From Paenibacillus macerans (GTDB lineage Bacteria > Bacillota > Bacilli > Paenibacillales > Paenibacillaceae), in contig NZ_JAMBOE010000006.1 in the NCBI RefSeq assembly GCF_023715465.1, positions 186,001 through 250,000 on the forward strand: 64,000 nucleotides of DNA, given 5' to 3'. Shown here piece by piece: positions 1 through 8,031 of the stretch. The stretch's first letter is position 1. Every line of letters begins with the position of its first letter. A program made the translations under genes and the position numbers. The notes beneath the pieces were generated by a model. That model was not told the DNA's origin. It did not search any database and worked only from the letters and a program-made list of their open reading frames with translations.

Positions 1-1
1 C

Positions 2-1741
2 CGAGGGGGTACGGGCCCGCGCTGGCGCCGGGCCCGGGCGGGCCTCCGCTGCCGGCGCTGCGGCAGCGGGGTGCACCGCCGCACACCCTGCGGGTCGTGC
101 GGCTCCCGCGGCTGCGCCTACTGCGAGGCCTGCCTCGCGCTGGGGCGCAGCCGCTCTTGTGCGCTGCTGCTTCGCGGCAGCGCTGGCGCCGAGCCGCCCG
201 CCGCGCCGCAGGCGGCGGGCGGCTCGGCCGTGGCCCCCACCGCGTCCCTGCTGGACCGGTGGGGGCTGAGCCCCGCGCAGCGCAGCGCGGCGGGGCAGGC
301 GCTGCGCTTTCTGGCGCAGCCGCACAAGCTCTTGCAGCCGGCCGAGCTCCCGGCGCAGCCGGCGTTGGCCACCCTGTCCAAGCAACCGGCAGCCTCGATG
401 ACGACGCCTTCGACGTCTGTTTTTGCTCAGTGGGCGGAACAACAGACCGCACCGCTTGCCGAGCGCACATTTGCACCATTGATTCCACCCGTAGCCCCGC
501 CATTGCTAAGCAGTCGGCAACCTTCAGAAGATTTGCGCTCGGCGTCAAAGTCCATAACTGGATCATCGCCGTTAGGACATCGGGCTGCCTTGAAGAACTT
601 GCTGAGGTCAATAGTTACGCCGCCGTCAGGCCTACGGCTTGCCATGCAGGCCCTTCGTTCAGCCCGGGGGGACGCCCCCCGCTTCACGCTCTTTTCCCGG
701 CTCATACGCCTGCTGCCCTTTGGCAGGCCGGCGGATACCCGGCCTCCTCGGTTTTTGCTGTGGGCGGTGACCGGGGCCGGCAAGACGGAAATGATATTTC
801 CGCTGCTGCGTTATGTACTGGACAAGGGAGGGCGGGTCCTGGTGGCCACGCCTCGCCGGGACGTTGTGCTCGAGCTGGCGCCGCGGGTGGCCAAAGCTTT
901 TCCCGGGGTACCGATGGCGGTGCTGTATGGCGGGAGCGAGCAGCGCTGGGAAGAGGCAAGGCTGTTTATTTCCACAACCCATCAGTTGCTGCGTTTTTAC
1001 GAGGCGTTCGATTTGGTCATCATCGATGAGCTTGACGCGTTTCCGTACCATAACGATCCGATGCTGGAATTTGCCGCGGAGGCGGCCTGCAAAAGAGACG
1101 GACGATTCATCTTTCTGTCCGCCACGCCACCCCCGGCCATGCAGCGGGAAATTCGCGCCGGCAGCCTGCCCCATGCCAAAGTACCGGCCCGTTTCCACGG
1201 CCATCCGCTCCCGGTTCCGGTTCGGATTGCGATGGATCCGGTGGGGACCTGTCTGCGCCGCCGTTTTCTCCCGCGTTGCCTGCTTCGGCCTCTGGAGGAA
1301 TCGGTCCGCCGCGGCGCGCAAATTTTTGTGTTCATCACCCGCATCCGGCAAATCGAGCCGTTTACGGCGCTGCTCCGGAGCTGTTTTCCCGGGCTGCCGA
1401 TGGCGGGAACCTCTTCCCAGGACCGGGAAAGGAGCCGGAAGGTGCTTGATTTCCGCGAAGGAAAAATCAGGCTGCTGGTGACGACGACGATTTTGGAGCG
1501 CGGCGTTACGGTGCCGCGAAGCGATGTATACATATTGGATGCGGACAGCGACCTATTCGATGAAGCATCCCTCGTGCAAATGGCCGGGCGTGCGGGGCGC
1601 TCGAAGGATGACCCGAACGGAACGGTGGTGCTCGCCTCGCACGAATGGACGAAATCCCAGCGCGGAGCTCTGCGGCAAATTCGCTGGATGAACAAAGCCG
1701 CGCTAAGGGACGGTTTTTTGAAACAAAAGGAGGTAGTCTAA
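2..1741 (+). CDS. comFA: ComFA, DNA-uptake ATPase/helicase (5'-partial)
   Basis: ComFA is the cytoplasmic DEAD-box-like ATPase that helps pull single-stranded DNA through the ComEC channel in competent cells. The frame is open to the left window edge, so the gene starts outside; the first in-window GTG (71) is not the start, because a zinc-finger CxxC (codons at 50 and 59) lies before it and pairs with further CxxC motifs at 101-140. Counting from the GTG, Walker A GAGKTE is near residue 233, the DELD Walker B near 319, SATP near 350 and the motif VI-like GRAGRS near 505. A low-complexity stretch of about 140 residues separates the LSPAQR region from the Walker A strand, unusual for the family. 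The first 370 bases are extremely GC-rich. The stop abuts the comFC ATG, so the two genes are co-transcribed. Confidence 0.9.
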   Translation, partial: RGGTGPRWRRARAGLRCRRCGSGVHRRTPCGSCGSRGCAYCEACLALGRSRSCALLLRGSAGAEPPAAPQAAGGSAVAPTASLLDRWGLSPAQRSAAGQALRFLAQPHKLLQPAELPAQPALATLSKQPAASMTTPSTSVFAQWAEQQTAPLAERTFAPLIPPVAPPLLSSRQPSEDLRSASKSITGSSPLGHRAALKNLLRSIVTPPSGLRLAMQALRSARGDAPRFTLFSRLIRLLPFGRPADTRPPRFLLWAVTGAGKTEMIFPLLRYVLDKGGRVLVATPRRDVVLELAPRVAKAFPGVPMAVLYGGSEQRWEEARLFISTTHQLLRFYEAFDLVIIDELDAFPYHNDPMLEFAAEAACKRDGRFIFLSATPPPAMQREIRAGSLPHAKVPARFHGHPLPVPVRIAMDPVGTCLRRRFLPRCLLRPLEESVRRGAQIFVFITRIRQIEPFTALLRSCFPGLPMAGTSSQDRERSRKVLDFREGKIRLLVTTTILERGVTVPRSDVYILDADSDLFDEASLVQMAGRAGRSKDDPNGTVVLASHEWTKSQRGALRQIRWMNKAALRDGFLKQKEVV

Positions 1742-2833
1742 ATGACGAAGTCATCCCAAAATTTGACGGTTCGGGGACCCCGCAGAAGAAGACGGAGCGG
1801 GACGCGGACCTATGCGGCGGACGGCAGGCTCCGCCTGCCATCGCCAGAAGTTCATTACGCCTTGACGGAGGGGAATTCCCCTTTGACGGGGTTGTTTTCC
1901 TCGCTGCACACTCTGCTTGCCCCTCCGGGAATTCCGTGTTTAACCTGCGGCAAAACGATTTCCGACCGCGTCCGGGGATACCCGGAAATCTGCATGTCCT
2001 GCTACTTATCGATCCCTTGGATCAAGCAAACCCGCTGCCAGATTTGCGGGCGGCCCGTAGGCTGTCCGGATTGCAGCAGACCCGAACGGTCGCACTCCAG
2101 TTTTGTAATGAACCGCAGCGCGGTGAGCTATAACGTGGTAATGCGCGAATGGTTAGCCCAGTATAAATTCAGAGGAAATGAATCTTATGGGGCAGTGCTC
2201 GCGAGAATGACCGCTCAAGCTTACAGGGCGCTGCTGCGGGAACTGGAAGATGCTAATGGCTTTGGGCGTTTCCGGATTGATGCCGTTACCTATGTGCCGG
2301 TCAGCGGCGACCGCATGCAGGAGCGGGGATTTAACCAGGCCAAGCGTCTGGCCTACGGCGTTGCTGCCTCCGGACATCTCCCGCTGCTTAGTTTGGTGGA
2401 ACGCTCCCGGCATACCGAAAAACAAAGCTTTAAAAGCCGTTGGGAACGGCTGCGGGATTTGCATGACGTATTCCAGCCGTCAGCCCATGGGGTACAGCAG
2501 CTGTCGGCGGTTCTGACGGCTGCCGGGCGGAAGCGGAACGGTTTCTCCATGCTCGCCGACCGCTGGTTCGGCAAATACACCCCCGCCGGGCATGTCGCCG
2601 AGTCCGGTGTAGCGGGGACGGGACAGTATCCCGTTTCAGCGGCCCTTACTTTCCCGGATACAGCAGCTATGAAGTTTGCCGATCCTTCTGCGGCCCCCAT
2701 ACGGATCGTTCTGGTTGATGATGTGTATACGACAGGCAGCACCATTGAATCGTGCTCCAAGGTTTTGCATGACATTTGCGGGCGGTTGGGCCGGCAGGCG
2801 GAAGTTTACAGTTTGACGTGGGCCCGTTCCTGA
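1742..2833 (+). CDS. comFC: ComFC, phosphoribosyltransferase-like competence protein
   Basis: ComFC belongs to the ComF/GntX family: an N-terminal zinc-binding region followed by a PRPP-binding type I phosphoribosyltransferase fold, required for transformation and thought to work with ComFA. Cysteine pairs CLTC, CMSC, CQIC and CPDC lie at about residues 64-112; the PRPP loop VLVDDVYTTGST is at about residues 323-334. At 363 residues it is longer than usual (about 230-250): there is an N-terminal extension of about 50 residues and an insert of about 75 residues between the RWERLRDLHDVF segment and the PRPP loop. It starts one base after the comFA stop, with the ribosome site AGGAGG inside the end of comFA. 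No comFB lies between them. Confidence 0.9.
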   Translation: MTKSSQNLTVRGPRRRRRSGTRTYAADGRLRLPSPEVHYALTEGNSPLTGLFSSLHTLLAPPGIPCLTCGKTISDRVRGYPEICMSCYLSIPWIKQTRCQICGRPVGCPDCSRPERSHSSFVMNRSAVSYNVVMREWLAQYKFRGNESYGAVLARMTAQAYRALLRELEDANGFGRFRIDAVTYVPVSGDRMQERGFNQAKRLAYGVAASGHLPLLSLVERSRHTEKQSFKSRWERLRDLHDVFQPSAHGVQQLSAVLTAAGRKRNGFSMLADRWFGKYTPAGHVAESGVAGTGQYPVSAALTFPDTAAMKFADPSAAPIRIVLVDDVYTTGSTIESCSKVLHDICGRLGRQAEVYSLTWARS

Positions 2834-2872
2834 ATCTTACATTTTTCTGTAAAAAATATAGACGAACCCCCC

Positions 2873-2901
2873 TTGAATAGAGTAATCTAACATTATATAG
2901 A
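2873..2901 (+). promoter_or_regulatory. Possible sigma-A promoter for yvyF
   Basis: TTGAAT (2873-2878) and TATAGA (2896-2901) are separated by 17 bases in the short gap after comFC, just upstream of yvyF. The match is moderate, and the leader to the chosen ATG at 2926 would be short. Confidence 0.35.
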
Positions 2902-2925
2902 TGTTATGTGAAGGGACGATTAAGC

Positions 2926-3348
2926 ATGGGTATGAATCTTGGGAATTGTCCGCGTTGTGGAAGATTGTTTGCCAATAATTTCAGAGAAATCTGCCCCTCT
3001 TGCATTAAGGAGATTGAAGAGGAGTACGAGAAATGCTTGAATTATTTGCGTGAGGAGAAATTGGCCACAATTCAACAGGTCCACGAGGCAACAGGCGTTT
3101 CGATCCGGCAAATTACCAAGTTCATCAAGGAGGGGCGCATTTCGGTTGCCAACAACCCGAATATGACGTATCCTTGCGAGGTATGCGGAGTGCTGATTCG
3201 GGAAGGCAACATGTGCGATTCCTGCCGTACCCGGTTGACTCGTGATTTTGCCTCGGCCGCAAGGGAAGAAACGCAGAAGCTGGCGGGCCAAAACGATAAA
3301 TCCGGTCATGGAGCCTACAGCGCCATGGACAAATTCCGCAGTCCGTAA
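2926..3348 (+). CDS. yvyF: YvyF-like flagellar operon zinc protein
   Basis: Matches the YvyF family of small flagellar-operon proteins found between comFC and flgM in Bacillus; its molecular role is not established. An N-terminal CPRC...CPSC zinc ribbon is at about residues 6-27, the middle looks like a helix-turn-helix (TGVSIRQITKFIKEG, residues 56-70), and a second CEVC...CDSC knuckle follows at about residues 85-104. The order knuckle, helix-turn-helix, knuckle suggests nucleic-acid binding, which is inference. I chose ATG 2926 over an upstream GTG (2908) because AAGGGA lies about 9 bases before it. A terminator-like hairpin separates it from flgM. Confidence 0.75.
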   Translation: MGMNLGNCPRCGRLFANNFREICPSCIKEIEEEYEKCLNYLREEKLATIQQVHEATGVSIRQITKFIKEGRISVANNPNMTYPCEVCGVLIREGNMCDSCRTRLTRDFASAAREETQKLAGQNDKSGHGAYSAMDKFRSP

Positions 3349-3405
3349 TCGACAAAAAGACCGATAGTTCGGTATAATATTCTTTATAAACCAATAGTTC
3401 GCTAT

Positions 3406-3432
3406 TAAAAATGATTCAAACGCCGCCGATAA
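3406..3432 (+). promoter_or_regulatory. SigD promoter of flgM
   Basis: TAAA (3406-3409), exactly 15 bases, then GCCGATAA (3425-3432), one base off the SigD consensus TAAA-N15-GCCGATAT. The flgM gene of Bacillus has a SigD promoter in the same place. The -10 element is also the left arm of the hairpin at 3425-3452, so transcripts starting near 3439 would lack that arm. Confidence 0.75.
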
Positions 3433-3462
3433 ACTTAGTAAAGATTATCGGCTTTTTTATTT
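3425..3462 (+). terminator. Intrinsic terminator sharing bases with the flgM promoter
   Basis: GCCGATAA (3425-3432) and TTATCGGC (3445-3452) form a perfect 8-bp stem with a 12-base loop, followed by TTTTTTATTT. This should stop read-through from comF-yvyF while leaving SigD-initiated flgM transcripts unaffected. Confidence 0.65.
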
Positions 3463-3481
3463 GGAAAGAAAGGTGGAGCCC

Positions 3482-3769
3482 ATGAAAATCAACGAAACCG
3501 GACGGGCCGGAGCCATTAACAATTATCAGCGCCAACTGGATTCCCAGCGTAAAGATACAGACAGTAAAGCACGCCGCAAGGACGAACTTTCTATTTCCGA
3601 GGAGGCCAAAGAGCTTCTCAAGGCGCAGGAGGAAGGCATGGATACAGAACGCGCCAAAAGAATCGAGGAGTTGAAATCGCAGGTGTCCGCGGGAACGTAT
3701 CAGGTAGATGCCAAGAAACTGGCGGAGAAGCTGGTTCCGTACTTTAAATCTTTTTTTAATGATAATTAG
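3482..3769 (+). CDS. flgM: FlgM, anti-sigma factor of SigD
   Basis: FlgM binds and inhibits the flagellar sigma factor SigD until the hook-basal body is finished. The 95-residue length, the disordered charged N-terminal half (TGRAGAINNYQ at the start) and the helical C-terminal half (residues 45-95, with the SISEEAKEL segment) fit FlgM. It starts at ATG 3482 after AAAGGTGGAG and is followed after 9 bases by flgN, as in Bacillus. It is preceded by its own SigD promoter, giving the usual feedback loop. Confidence 0.88.
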   Translation: MKINETGRAGAINNYQRQLDSQRKDTDSKARRKDELSISEEAKELLKAQEEGMDTERAKRIEELKSQVSAGTYQVDAKKLAEKLVPYFKSFFNDN

Positions 3770-3778
3770 GGGGCGGCT

Positions 3779-4279
3779 ATGTCAGTTCAGTTAATCATCG
3801 ACAGTCTGTCGCAAATGGATCAGCAGCAGTCGGCTTTACTGGAAGTTATGTTGCAAAAAAAACAAGCTATATTGGACCGGGACTTTGACGATCTGGTACG
3901 CATCTTGTCGCGTGAATCCAAAATGCTGAAATCGATTGAAGAGCTGGAACAGCAGCTTCTAACGGTTGCCCAGACTTTTTTGCAGTCCAAGGGGATCAAA
4001 TCAAAACTGAACTTGACGATTACGGAAATATCAAAACTCGTCTTTGACCCTGAAGAGAAACGGATGTTGATGGAGTTTAAGGAGAAACTGGAGAGCCGCT
4101 TGGCTGAAGTGAAACGGGCGAATGCGCTGAATCAGGAATTGATTAAGCAGAACCTTTCGTTCATCGACTTTTCCTTGAACTTGCTCACCGGCTTCGAGGA
4201 TGACGATGCGACCTATTCGCCGCCGACGGGACAGGACAGAAAATCCGCAACCCGAAGAATGTTTGATACAAGAGCTTGA
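3779..4279 (+). CDS. flgN: FlgN-like export chaperone
   Basis: FlgN is the cytosolic chaperone of the hook-filament junction proteins FlgK and FlgL. The 166-residue product is almost entirely helical with heptad-like segments, has the LLEVMLQKKQAIL start region of the FlgN family (residues 22-34), and sits directly between flgM and its client gene flgK. The start is ATG 3779 behind AGGGGGCGG. Sequence similarity within the family is low, so the call leans on position. Confidence 0.85.
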   Translation: MSVQLIIDSLSQMDQQQSALLEVMLQKKQAILDRDFDDLVRILSRESKMLKSIEELEQQLLTVAQTFLQSKGIKSKLNLTITEISKLVFDPEEKRMLMEFKEKLESRLAEVKRANALNQELIKQNLSFIDFSLNLLTGFEDDDATYSPPTGQDRKSATRRMFDTRA

Positions 4280-4312
4280 TTCATATAGAAACGCGTAAAG
4301 GAGATGGAATAA

Positions 4313-5884
4313 ATGACCTCCACTTTTCATGGAATAGAGACCAGTAAACGAGCACTTTTTGTGAATACGGTATCGATGCAAACCCTGGGGCATAATATTG
4401 CGAACGCCAATACGGAAGGGTATTCCAGACAGCGGGTGAACTTGACCGAAGCCAATCCGATCTGGGCTATGGGGATGACGAAAAGCCAGCAGCCGGGACA
4501 ATTGGGGACCGGAGTTGAGTACACCAGCATTACCCGGGTAAGGGACAGCTTCCTGGATACGCAATTCCGCCGGGAAAATCAGCTGCTAGGCTCTTGGGAA
4601 GTGCTGAATTCGACGATGACCTCCATTCAGAACATTCTGAATGAGCCTTCGGGCAACGGGCTTAGCTCGGTGATGGATGATTTCTGGAATTCCTGGGAGA
4701 CCTTGAACCGCGACCCTTCCCTCCTTAGTGCGCGTGTAGCCGTGGCCGGGGCTGCCAGCAACATGGTGGATACGTTGAAGCACATTAGCGAATCGCTGAC
4801 CAATTTAACGACCGATGTGAACTCCAACATTGATAAGAAAGTGCAGGAAGCCAACAATATCGTGGAAAATATCGCGCGCTTGAACGTGCTGATTCGCGAC
4901 AACGAAAGCTTTGGCGACCATGCCAATGACTACCGGGATCAGCGGGATTTGCTGCTGGATAAGTTGTCGACGATCGTTGACGTCACGTACACCGAGGATG
5001 AAAACGGCATGGTCAGCATTACGTCCGCCGGCGCCAATGTTTTGGATGGAGAAGCGGTAACCGCTTTGACTGCGGCCAACGCCACCACGGCAACGGCGGG
5101 TCAACTGTATGGATATGTTCAATCGCTGCAGGAAACCGACTTGATCCGCAACCAGTTGAACGGTATGGTCAGCACGCTTGTGTCAGGGGATATTAAAGTC
5201 ACTTTAAGCAATGGTTACATCACTTCCAATGATATTGTCGCATTGAACGATGTGACGGTGGAGGGCATGGGAGTCGTTGCTGCCGGCACCACGATACCCG
5301 CGGGCTCTAAGATTACCTCTTCCATGGATATCATGGTGAAAGGCTTCAACGGACTTCATCAGTTGGGTTATACGCTCACCGAGCCTACGACTTCCGGTAT
5401 TCCCTTTTTCGTATCCAACAGCGGTACGTTTACGATTGACAATATCCAAGTGAATCCCGAAATTCTTGCCAATACGAATAAAATTGCTGCTTCGTCGCAG
5501 TATGAAGTTGTGAATGGAGTAAATAAGGTAATCCGCGGGAACAGCGACGTTGCGAATGCCATTGCCAGCTTGCGGGACGGCATCTTTACCTTCCCCAGCG
5601 CGCTAACTTCACTGTCGCAGGGGACAACGGACGACTACTTCCGGGCATTGACCGCCGATCTGGGGATTCGGGCCAGCAATACGGAACGCAACTTCAATAA
5701 TCAGCAAACGATGGCGGACAACCTGCAAATTCAACGCCAATCCGTCAGCGGCGTCTCGATGGACGAAGAATTGGCCGACATGATTCGTTTTCAGCAGGCC
5801 TATAACGCTGCCGCCCGAAATATGACCACGGTGGACGAAATGCTCGACCGGGTCATCAACCAAATGGGCCGGGTAGGTTTATAA
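4313..5884 (+). CDS. flgK: FlgK, hook-filament junction protein 1
   Basis: FlgK (HAP1) is exported and joins the hook to the flagellin filament. The N-terminus carries the rod/hook signature NIANANTEGYSRQRV (residues 27-41) and the C-terminus the matching FQQAYNAAARNMTTVDEML helix used for assembly. The 523-residue length is normal. It starts at ATG 4313 with AAAGGAGATGG upstream and is followed by flgL after 43 bases with its own strong ribosome site. Confidence 0.95.
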   Translation: MTSTFHGIETSKRALFVNTVSMQTLGHNIANANTEGYSRQRVNLTEANPIWAMGMTKSQQPGQLGTGVEYTSITRVRDSFLDTQFRRENQLLGSWEVLNSTMTSIQNILNEPSGNGLSSVMDDFWNSWETLNRDPSLLSARVAVAGAASNMVDTLKHISESLTNLTTDVNSNIDKKVQEANNIVENIARLNVLIRDNESFGDHANDYRDQRDLLLDKLSTIVDVTYTEDENGMVSITSAGANVLDGEAVTALTAANATTATAGQLYGYVQSLQETDLIRNQLNGMVSTLVSGDIKVTLSNGYITSNDIVALNDVTVEGMGVVAAGTTIPAGSKITSSMDIMVKGFNGLHQLGYTLTEPTTSGIPFFVSNSGTFTIDNIQVNPEILANTNKIAASSQYEVVNGVNKVIRGNSDVANAIASLRDGIFTFPSALTSLSQGTTDDYFRALTADLGIRASNTERNFNNQQTMADNLQIQRQSVSGVSMDEELADMIRFQQAYNAAARNMTTVDEMLDRVINQMGRVGL

Positions 5885-5927
5885 CATAGATAGCTTGTAG
5901 CTTGGGATTTATAAGGAGGTTTATGGA

Positions 5928-6815
5928 ATGCGTGTAACGGGTATGATGCAGAACTTGCAGCTGTTAAAAAACGTGAGAAATATCAACACGGCGATGATGA
6001 CCGGCCAACAGCAGTTGGCGACCGGACAAAAAATCAGCAAACCAAGCGACGATCCGGTCGGAACCGGCTATCAAATGCGATACGATACCGACTTGGCGCG
6101 GAGCGACGAGTTTTTGACGAACGCCCAGACGGGCACGGAAATTTTGAAAACGATGGATTCTTTGCTACAGCAGGCGAGCGATGTGCTGAAACGTGCGCGT
6201 ACGCTGGCGCTGCAGGGCGCCAACGGAACATTGGATGCGCAGCAAAGACAAACGATCTCATCGGAAATCAAACAATTAAAAGAGCAATTGGTTACGATCG
6301 GTAACAGCACCTTTAACGGCAGATATTTGTTTAACGGACAGAAAACGGATCAGGCTCCCTATACCGTAGCTGGAGCGGCTAATGCGGAAACGGATCCGGG
6401 TTTGTTTTATCTTAACGTAAGCCCGTCCGTCAAAGTGCCGGTAAGCATTACCGGTGAAGTTGTTTTCGGAGCAGCAGGAACGGATAATGCCTTTAAGGTT
6501 CTGGACGATTTGGCGAATGCGCTCGATACCAATAATGAGGCCGGAATTCAGACAGCCATCGATAATATCGATGTTACTTCCGACCGGCTTAATGTGAGTT
6601 GGTCGGAGATCGGGGCGCGGATGAACCGGTTTGAATTGATGACAAATCGGATTCAGGATGAACAGGTAAATATAAAGGAACAAAGATCAAACGTAGCCGA
6701 CGTGGATTTTCCGGAAGCAATCGTGGATTTGAAGATGAAAGAAAATGTTCTTCAAGCGGCCCTGTCTACGGGAGCGAGAATTATGCAGACGTCGCTGGTT
6801 GACTTCCTGCGATGA
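5928..6815 (+). CDS. flgL: FlgL, hook-filament junction protein 3
   Basis: FlgL (HAP3) sits between FlgK and flagellin in the filament. The 295-residue protein has flagellin-like terminal helices: MMTGQQQLATGQKISKPSDDP near residues 24-44 and ENVLQAALSTGARIMQTSL at the C-terminus. The start is ATG 5928 after AAGGAGG. The yviE gene that follows flgL in B. subtilis is absent; a 136-base gap leads to fliW instead. Confidence 0.95.
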   Translation: MRVTGMMQNLQLLKNVRNINTAMMTGQQQLATGQKISKPSDDPVGTGYQMRYDTDLARSDEFLTNAQTGTEILKTMDSLLQQASDVLKRARTLALQGANGTLDAQQRQTISSEIKQLKEQLVTIGNSTFNGRYLFNGQKTDQAPYTVAGAANAETDPGLFYLNVSPSVKVPVSITGEVVFGAAGTDNAFKVLDDLANALDTNNEAGIQTAIDNIDVTSDRLNVSWSEIGARMNRFELMTNRIQDEQVNIKEQRSNVADVDFPEAIVDLKMKENVLQAALSTGARIMQTSLVDFLR

Positions 6816-6951
6816 TTAGCGCCATTCTGCCAAATGACTGGGGGATGTATAGGCCGGCGGAGATTAACGTTCGCCTAACTCCTCCCCGAAATGGAGATGG
6901 ATTGGACTGGCCCCCAGAAAATCAAGCTGATCCGAGAGGAGCACTTCCAAA

Positions 6952-7380
6952 ATGATGCAGATTCATAGTGAGACGTATGGGGTGCTTGAGGTTAAGGAAG
7001 AGCAGATTTACCTTTTTGAACCCGGAATTTTGGGTATTCCTGAAATCAAGCAGTATGCGTTGCTTCCGATGCAGGATACCCCTTTCTATGTACTGCATTC
7101 TTTAGAGAATGAAGTCAGCTTCATTTTACTTCCTTCTCATCAGGTGGTTGAGAACTACAGCTTTCGACTTCCGGAAGAAATCGTGGATTCGCTGCAGCTT
7201 GCATCACCGGATGAAGTGGGCGTGATGCTTATTGTGAACTTCCAGTCGAGCGAACTGTTTGTAAACCTGATGGCCCCCGTCCTTCTTGCTCCTCATTCGC
7301 AAAAGGGATGCCAGTATATTATCAAGGATCAGGAGTTCCCGATCCGGCATCCTCTTCTTTTGCAAAAAGGAGGCGTGTAG
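6952..7380 (+). CDS. fliW: FliW, flagellar assembly factor and CsrA antagonist
   Basis: FliW binds flagellin and, when free, CsrA, relieving CsrA repression of hag translation. The 142-residue length and segments such as GILGIPEIKQYALLP (residues 26-40) and FQSSELFVNLMAPVLL (about residues 98-113) match FliW. It ends at the base before the csrA ATG. The start is ATG 6952 after AGAGGAG. No promoter was found in the 136-base gap upstream, so read-through from flgL is likely. Confidence 0.93.
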   Translation: MMQIHSETYGVLEVKEEQIYLFEPGILGIPEIKQYALLPMQDTPFYVLHSLENEVSFILLPSHQVVENYSFRLPEEIVDSLQLASPDEVGVMLIVNFQSSELFVNLMAPVLLAPHSQKGCQYIIKDQEFPIRHPLLLQKGGV

Positions 7381-7620
7381 ATGCTGGTCCTGAGAAGGAA
7401 AATCGGAGAAGCGGTCATGATCGGAGACGAAATCCAAGTGCAGATTTTGGGGATTGAAGGCGATCAGATCAAGCTCGGCTTCTTGGCCCCTAAGGATGTA
7501 TCTATTTTACGCCAAGAGTTGTACCAAGGAATCGTTGCTGAAAATTTGGCAGCAAAGGAGCAAACCAGTCTATTGCAGCAAGAACAAATCCTGGACCTGC
7601 TAAAAAAATTTAAAATGTAA
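7381..7620 (+). CDS. csrA: CsrA, translational regulator of flagellin
   Basis: CsrA is a small RNA-binding dimer that blocks hag translation by binding GGA sites in its leader. The 79-residue product begins MLVLRRKIGEAVMIGDEI with the family IKLGFLAPKDVSILRQEL core (about residues 31-49). It abuts fliW with no gap, so the antagonist pair is translationally linked. Its likely target sites lie upstream of hag at 10311-10346 in this window. Confidence 0.96.
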   Translation: MLVLRRKIGEAVMIGDEIQVQILGIEGDQIKLGFLAPKDVSILRQELYQGIVAENLAAKEQTSLLQQEQILDLLKKFKM

Positions 7621-7648
7621 ATCATTTTGAAGGTAGGTGGGTTAGGTT

Positions 7649-8008
7649 ATGAATCTGAATCGGTTGGATGCGAATGTTCAAGAGTTAAGGTCCGGGGATT
7701 ACGGCTTATCAAAGACGACCCCATCTCTTGCTCAGAACAGCAGCAAAATTGAAGAGCAAAGAGTCCGTGCGCTGACAAAGGAAGAACAGGAGAAGCTGGA
7801 GGAGCAAATCAAGAAGCTTAACGAGTCTATCGCCGCCTCGGGCAAAGAACTTAGATTTAAGTACAACAATGATGCGGAGCAGCTTTACGTAGAGGTTTTG
7901 GATGCGAAGACGCAAGAAGTCTTAAGCAGCCTGCCGCCGGAATTTATCATCGATCTTTCGGTCAAGATGAAGGAATTAATCGGCATGTTTTTTGATGAAA
8001 AAATTTAA
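7649..8008 (+). CDS. flaG: FlaG family protein
   Basis: FlaG-family protein of unclear function, found next to fliD and linked in some bacteria to filament length. The 119-residue protein has a charged helical middle (TKEEQEKLEEQIKKLNESI, about residues 43-61) followed by the conserved beta-rich FlaG core with RFKYNNDAEQLYVEVLD and SLPPEFIIDLSVKM. The start ATG 7649 follows GGTAGGTGGG. It lies between csrA and fliD, as flaG (yvyC) does near fliD in Bacillus. Confidence 0.88.
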   Translation: MNLNRLDANVQELRSGDYGLSKTTPSLAQNSSKIEEQRVRALTKEEQEKLEEQIKKLNESIAASGKELRFKYNNDAEQLYVEVLDAKTQEVLSSLPPEFIIDLSVKMKELIGMFFDEKI

Positions 8009-8031
8009 AACGAGAGGAAGAGGTGTAAATC

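Noticed and set aside
97..1029. Long frames overlapping comFA on both strands
   Set aside because: Products are low-complexity Arg/Gly/Ala/Pro runs caused by high GC; comFA carries the real helicase motifs.
3349..3378. TCGACA-N18-TATAAT upstream of flgM as a second, sigma-A promoter
   Set aside because: Such a transcript would run into the hairpin at 3425-3462; the match may be chance in an AT-rich gap.
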